Of a stretch of 64,000 nt of DNA, positions 63,287-64,000 are shown piece by piece. The position numbers and the translations under genes are program-made. Within the stretch, counting starts at the first letter, position 1. Each line of letters starts with the position of its first letter. The stretch covers positions 12,646,753 to 12,710,752 of the forward strand of contig CM022675.1 in assembly GCA_012295275.1 (NCBI GenBank), given 5' to 3'. The notes under the pieces were generated by a model. The model was not told the origin of the DNA. It ran no database searches and saw only the letters and a list, made by a program, of their open reading frames with translations. Source of the stretch: Chrysomallon squamiferum (Eukaryota; Mollusca; Gastropoda; Neomphalida; Peltospiridae).

Positions 63287-63882
63287 GTTGAAGAAGATAA
63301 TGATGATGGTGAAAATGATACATCAGTATTTATTACGTGTAAGTATGTGTGGTATAATGTGTTTGTTTATGTGTTTGTTTGCTTATATGTGTGTTGTGTA
63401 CTGCATATGTCGGTGCATCATATCTGTACAATTCAAACTGATAGCTCATCGGATATAAAACTGTCTTACATATTTTTACGTCTGGTATGATTAACCGCTA
63501 TATTTCTTTTATATTTCAATTGTTAGTATCTGCATCATTCTTAAAGCTAAATTATAAATTATAGCCAATTTTACAGATTGCTGTTTTCTGTTCACAACAA
63601 TGTCAACTCTAAATTGTTTTTACGTAGAATACCTCGGCTGCTACACAGTTCCGACGACAACGCCAGTACTTGACAATTACCACGACAACAACATACTACA
63701 ATGTGTTGAGATATGTCGAGGGTTCGGTACGACATACGCAATGGTGCAGGAAAAGTATTGTTGGTGTGAAAATGATCTGAACAATCGCACCGATCCCTCG
63801 GGCTGCTCGAATTTCTGTTTCAAAAATCTCATTCAGTCTTGCCCTAAGAGCGATACCGGAAACGTCGCGGTCTATTCTGTTG
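48555..63882 (+). CDS. Secreted/surface mosaic protein with CTLD, sushi and WSC domains (5' part)
   Basis: Exons: 48555-48612 (signal peptide [19 protein letters not shown]), 52517-52682, 53674-53867, 56934-57140, 57543-57740, 58077-58343, 58650-58898, 59187-59300, 59603-59779, 60191-60418, 60842-61129, about 62161-62277, 62662-63051 and 63628-63882. The gene runs off the window. All junctions are phase 1 except 52682/53674, which is phase 2 and interrupts the first C-type lectin domain. Domain order: CTLD1, sushi1, sushi2, WSC1, WSC-like2, short Cys module, CTLD2, WSC3, Cys module, CTLD3, WSC4. No TM helix is seen so far. The architecture points to extracellular carbohydrate recognition, and possibly to a long receptor such as a polycystin-like protein. 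That last idea is inference, as the 3' half is missing. Confidence 0.8.
48905..50465. repeat. AT-rich satellite of ACAGTAATATCAAAAACTAT units
   Basis: Units of about 20-27 bp (AAAACAGTAATATCAACAAC TATAATA) run for about 1.5 kb. The best-preserved part (49370-49900) shows a higher-order period of roughly 100-120 bp. It is in the first intron of the lectin gene. Confidence 0.9.
50530..52017. mobile_element. Long-inverted-repeat element (arms about 450 bp)
   Basis: The left arm 50530-50983 and right arm 51570-52017 are near-perfect reverse complements. Examples are GCTTGTCAGCCAATC / GATTGGCTGACGAGC at the tips and CGTTAGAGAAGTCTC / GAGACTTCTCTAACG at the inner ends. The spacer of about 590 bp has no transposase frame. 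It looks like a non-autonomous foldback-type DNA transposon inserted in the first intron of the lectin gene. Confidence 0.8.
52745..53537. repeat. (TATG)n/(TG)n microsatellite of about 790 bp
   Basis: GTAT units with GTGT interruptions fill most of the intron inside the first CTLD. The very long open frames here on both strands are artefacts of the repeat. Confidence 0.95.
53605..53668. repeat. (GCT)n-(GTT)n-(ATT)n tract abutting a splice acceptor
   Basis: The triplet tract runs to within five bases of the CAG acceptor of the exon at 53674 and forms its polypyrimidine-like region. Confidence 0.9.
54715..55006. repeat. 18-bp minisatellite ACACACCAACACCAACAT
   Basis: Units of CACACACCAACACCAACA alternate with CATACACACCAACACCAA over about 290 bases. 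It is in an intron of the lectin gene. Confidence 0.9.
55205..55322. repeat. 26-bp tandem repeat
   Basis: Four units of CTGTCACTCAATAGCTAACT GTTTT with few changes. Intronic. Confidence 0.85.
55557..55650. repeat. (CT)n microsatellite
   Basis: A CT tract of about 85 bases flanked by (CTGT)n and (CTAT)n. Intronic in the lectin gene. Confidence 0.95.
56231..56310. repeat. (GA)n microsatellite
   Basis: An unbroken GA tract of about 78 bases, intronic. It is complementary to the (CT)n tract at 55557-55650, so the two could pair in the transcript. Confidence 0.95.
56934..57740 (+). other. Two sushi (CCP) modules, one exon each
   Basis: Exon 56934-57140 has four cysteines in sushi order ([26 protein letters not shown]). 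Exon 57543-57740 does too ([34 protein letters not shown]). Both are phase 1-1. Confidence 0.8.
57840..58074. repeat. (ATT)n-(AGT)n-(ATC)n compound tract abutting a splice acceptor
   Basis: Compound trinucleotide repeats fill the intron end before the WSC1 exon, finishing CATTATTATTATTATTCCAG. Confidence 0.9.
58077..58343 (+). other. WSC domain 1
   Basis: The exon reads [36 protein letters not shown] and [20 protein letters not shown]. This is the standard WSC order (GC..., CxxxC, YYGL, CxC, C...CGG). It is a phase 1-1 exon. Confidence 0.85.
58650..58898 (+). other. WSC-like domain 2 (divergent)
   Basis: It reads [42 protein letters not shown] and then [13 protein letters not shown]. The CGG..W/F end of WSC domains is absent, so the module is divergent or shortened. 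Confidence 0.65.
59187..59300 (+). other. Short Cys module resembling the start of a fibrinogen-like domain
   Basis: A 114-nt exon gives [18 protein letters not shown] and then [10 protein letters not shown]. The spacing C-x-x-L-x-x-x-G-x-x-x-x-G-x-Y-x-I...C resembles the first 35 residues of fibrinogen-related domains, without the rest. Confidence 0.5.
59314..59600. repeat. (ATT)n-(ATC)n tract with a duplicated block before CTLD2
   Basis: Trinucleotide repeats include two copies of CAATTATCCTATCTTACATC (near 59440 and 59547), showing local duplication of about 107 bp up to the acceptor at 59601-59602. Confidence 0.85.
59603..60418 (+). other. C-type lectin domain 2 with EPN motif (two exons)
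   Basis: Exon 59603-59779 gives [33 protein letters not shown] and FLIEAI. Exon 60191-60418 gives [55 protein letters not shown] is the mannose-type calcium/sugar triplet. The later WND position reads WAD and the usual Glu before the Cys is missing, so binding may be weakened. Confidence 0.85.
60842..61129 (+). other. WSC domain 3
   Basis: The exon reads [39 protein letters not shown] and [18 protein letters not shown]. Cysteine order and CGG ending fit WSC. Confidence 0.75.
62161..62277 (+). other. Short Cys-containing module
   Basis: A phase-1 exon reads [18 protein letters not shown] and then [11 protein letters not shown]. An alternative upstream acceptor near 62125 would add [11 protein letters not shown] do not recognise the domain. 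Confidence 0.5.
62662..63051 (+). other. C-type lectin-like domain 3 (single exon)
   Basis: A 390-nt exon holds a whole [55 protein letters not shown] and ACFGFV, ending [11 protein letters not shown]. No EPN/QPD triplet is present. Unlike CTLD1 and CTLD2 it has no internal intron. Confidence 0.85.
63628..63882 (+). other. WSC domain 4
   Basis: The exon reads [40 protein letters not shown] and then [16 protein letters not shown] phase-1 donor follows at 63883, so the gene continues past the window. Confidence 0.75.
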
Positions 63883-64000
63883 GTAAATTCCTCTAAAAGA
63901 TTCGTCGCTCTGGTATCGTGCTTTATAATAATAATAATAATAAGAAGATTTTATTTATGTATTTATGCTTGCTATATATTATATATCAGGTTATTCATAA

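Overview
This is a eukaryotic, AT-rich animal genome window. It has spliced genes with GT-AG introns, very long simple repeats such as (AG)n, (CT)n, (TATG)n and (AAT)n, minisatellites, and decayed DNA transposon and LINE pieces. The gene set suggests a lophotrochozoan, most likely a mollusc. It includes a receptor guanylate cyclase, a STAND NTPase with a long ankyrin array, a PTTH/trunk-like cystine-knot ligand, and a lectin mosaic of CTLD, sushi and WSC domains. The phylum is inferred; nothing here proves it. All gene models were built by eye from open frames, splice sites and phase consistency.

Layout. (1) 2-8241, + strand: the 3' part of a gene for a Ser/Pro/Glu-rich protein with SADYP-type repeats. 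I do not recognise the family. One intron holds an inverted-repeat element with a LINE reverse-transcriptase remnant. (2) 10167-24914, - strand: a natriuretic-peptide-receptor-type guanylate cyclase of about 21 coding exons, covering signal peptide, ligand-binding domain, TM helix, kinase homology domain, dimerisation helix and cyclase. It keeps the metal-binding Asp residues and the guanine-selecting Glu and Cys, but the two transition-state residues (Asn and Arg of the NTASRM motif) are replaced. It also shows a homopolymer frameshift, a phase mismatch between two exons and a possible 36-42 nt intron. (3) About 25.0-29.4 kb: intergenic, with a Tc1-like transposase fossil and an element with hAT-like ends. 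(4) 30341-37696 (upstream exon near 40.5 kb), - strand: an NLR-like gene. Its N-terminus carries a RHIM-like motif, followed by a pair of duplicated 33-nt exons, a STAND NTPase, and an ankyrin array of two-repeat units with hypervariable Tyr/Cys/His-rich inserts. The array is cut by an in-frame TGA, beyond which 240 more ankyrin codons stay open, followed by a decayed repeat. A likely promoter at 40.58-40.62 kb has YY1-like and TCGCGAGA-type motifs. (5) 44892-47113, + strand: a secreted PTTH/trunk-like cystine-knot ligand in two exons. (6) 48555-63882, + strand, running off the window: a secreted or surface mosaic protein built almost entirely of phase-1 exons. Its first intron holds an AT-rich satellite and a 1.5-kb element with arms of about 450 bp.

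No shared operon-like function is implied. The cyclase, NLR-like, cystine-knot and lectin genes are separate signalling or recognition genes. The most interesting signals are the RHIM-STAND-ankyrin gene with variable repeat inserts and the apparently transition-state-dead guanylate cyclase. Several frame breaks lie in or near homopolymers, so base-level assembly error is a real alternative and should be checked before any pseudogene claim.
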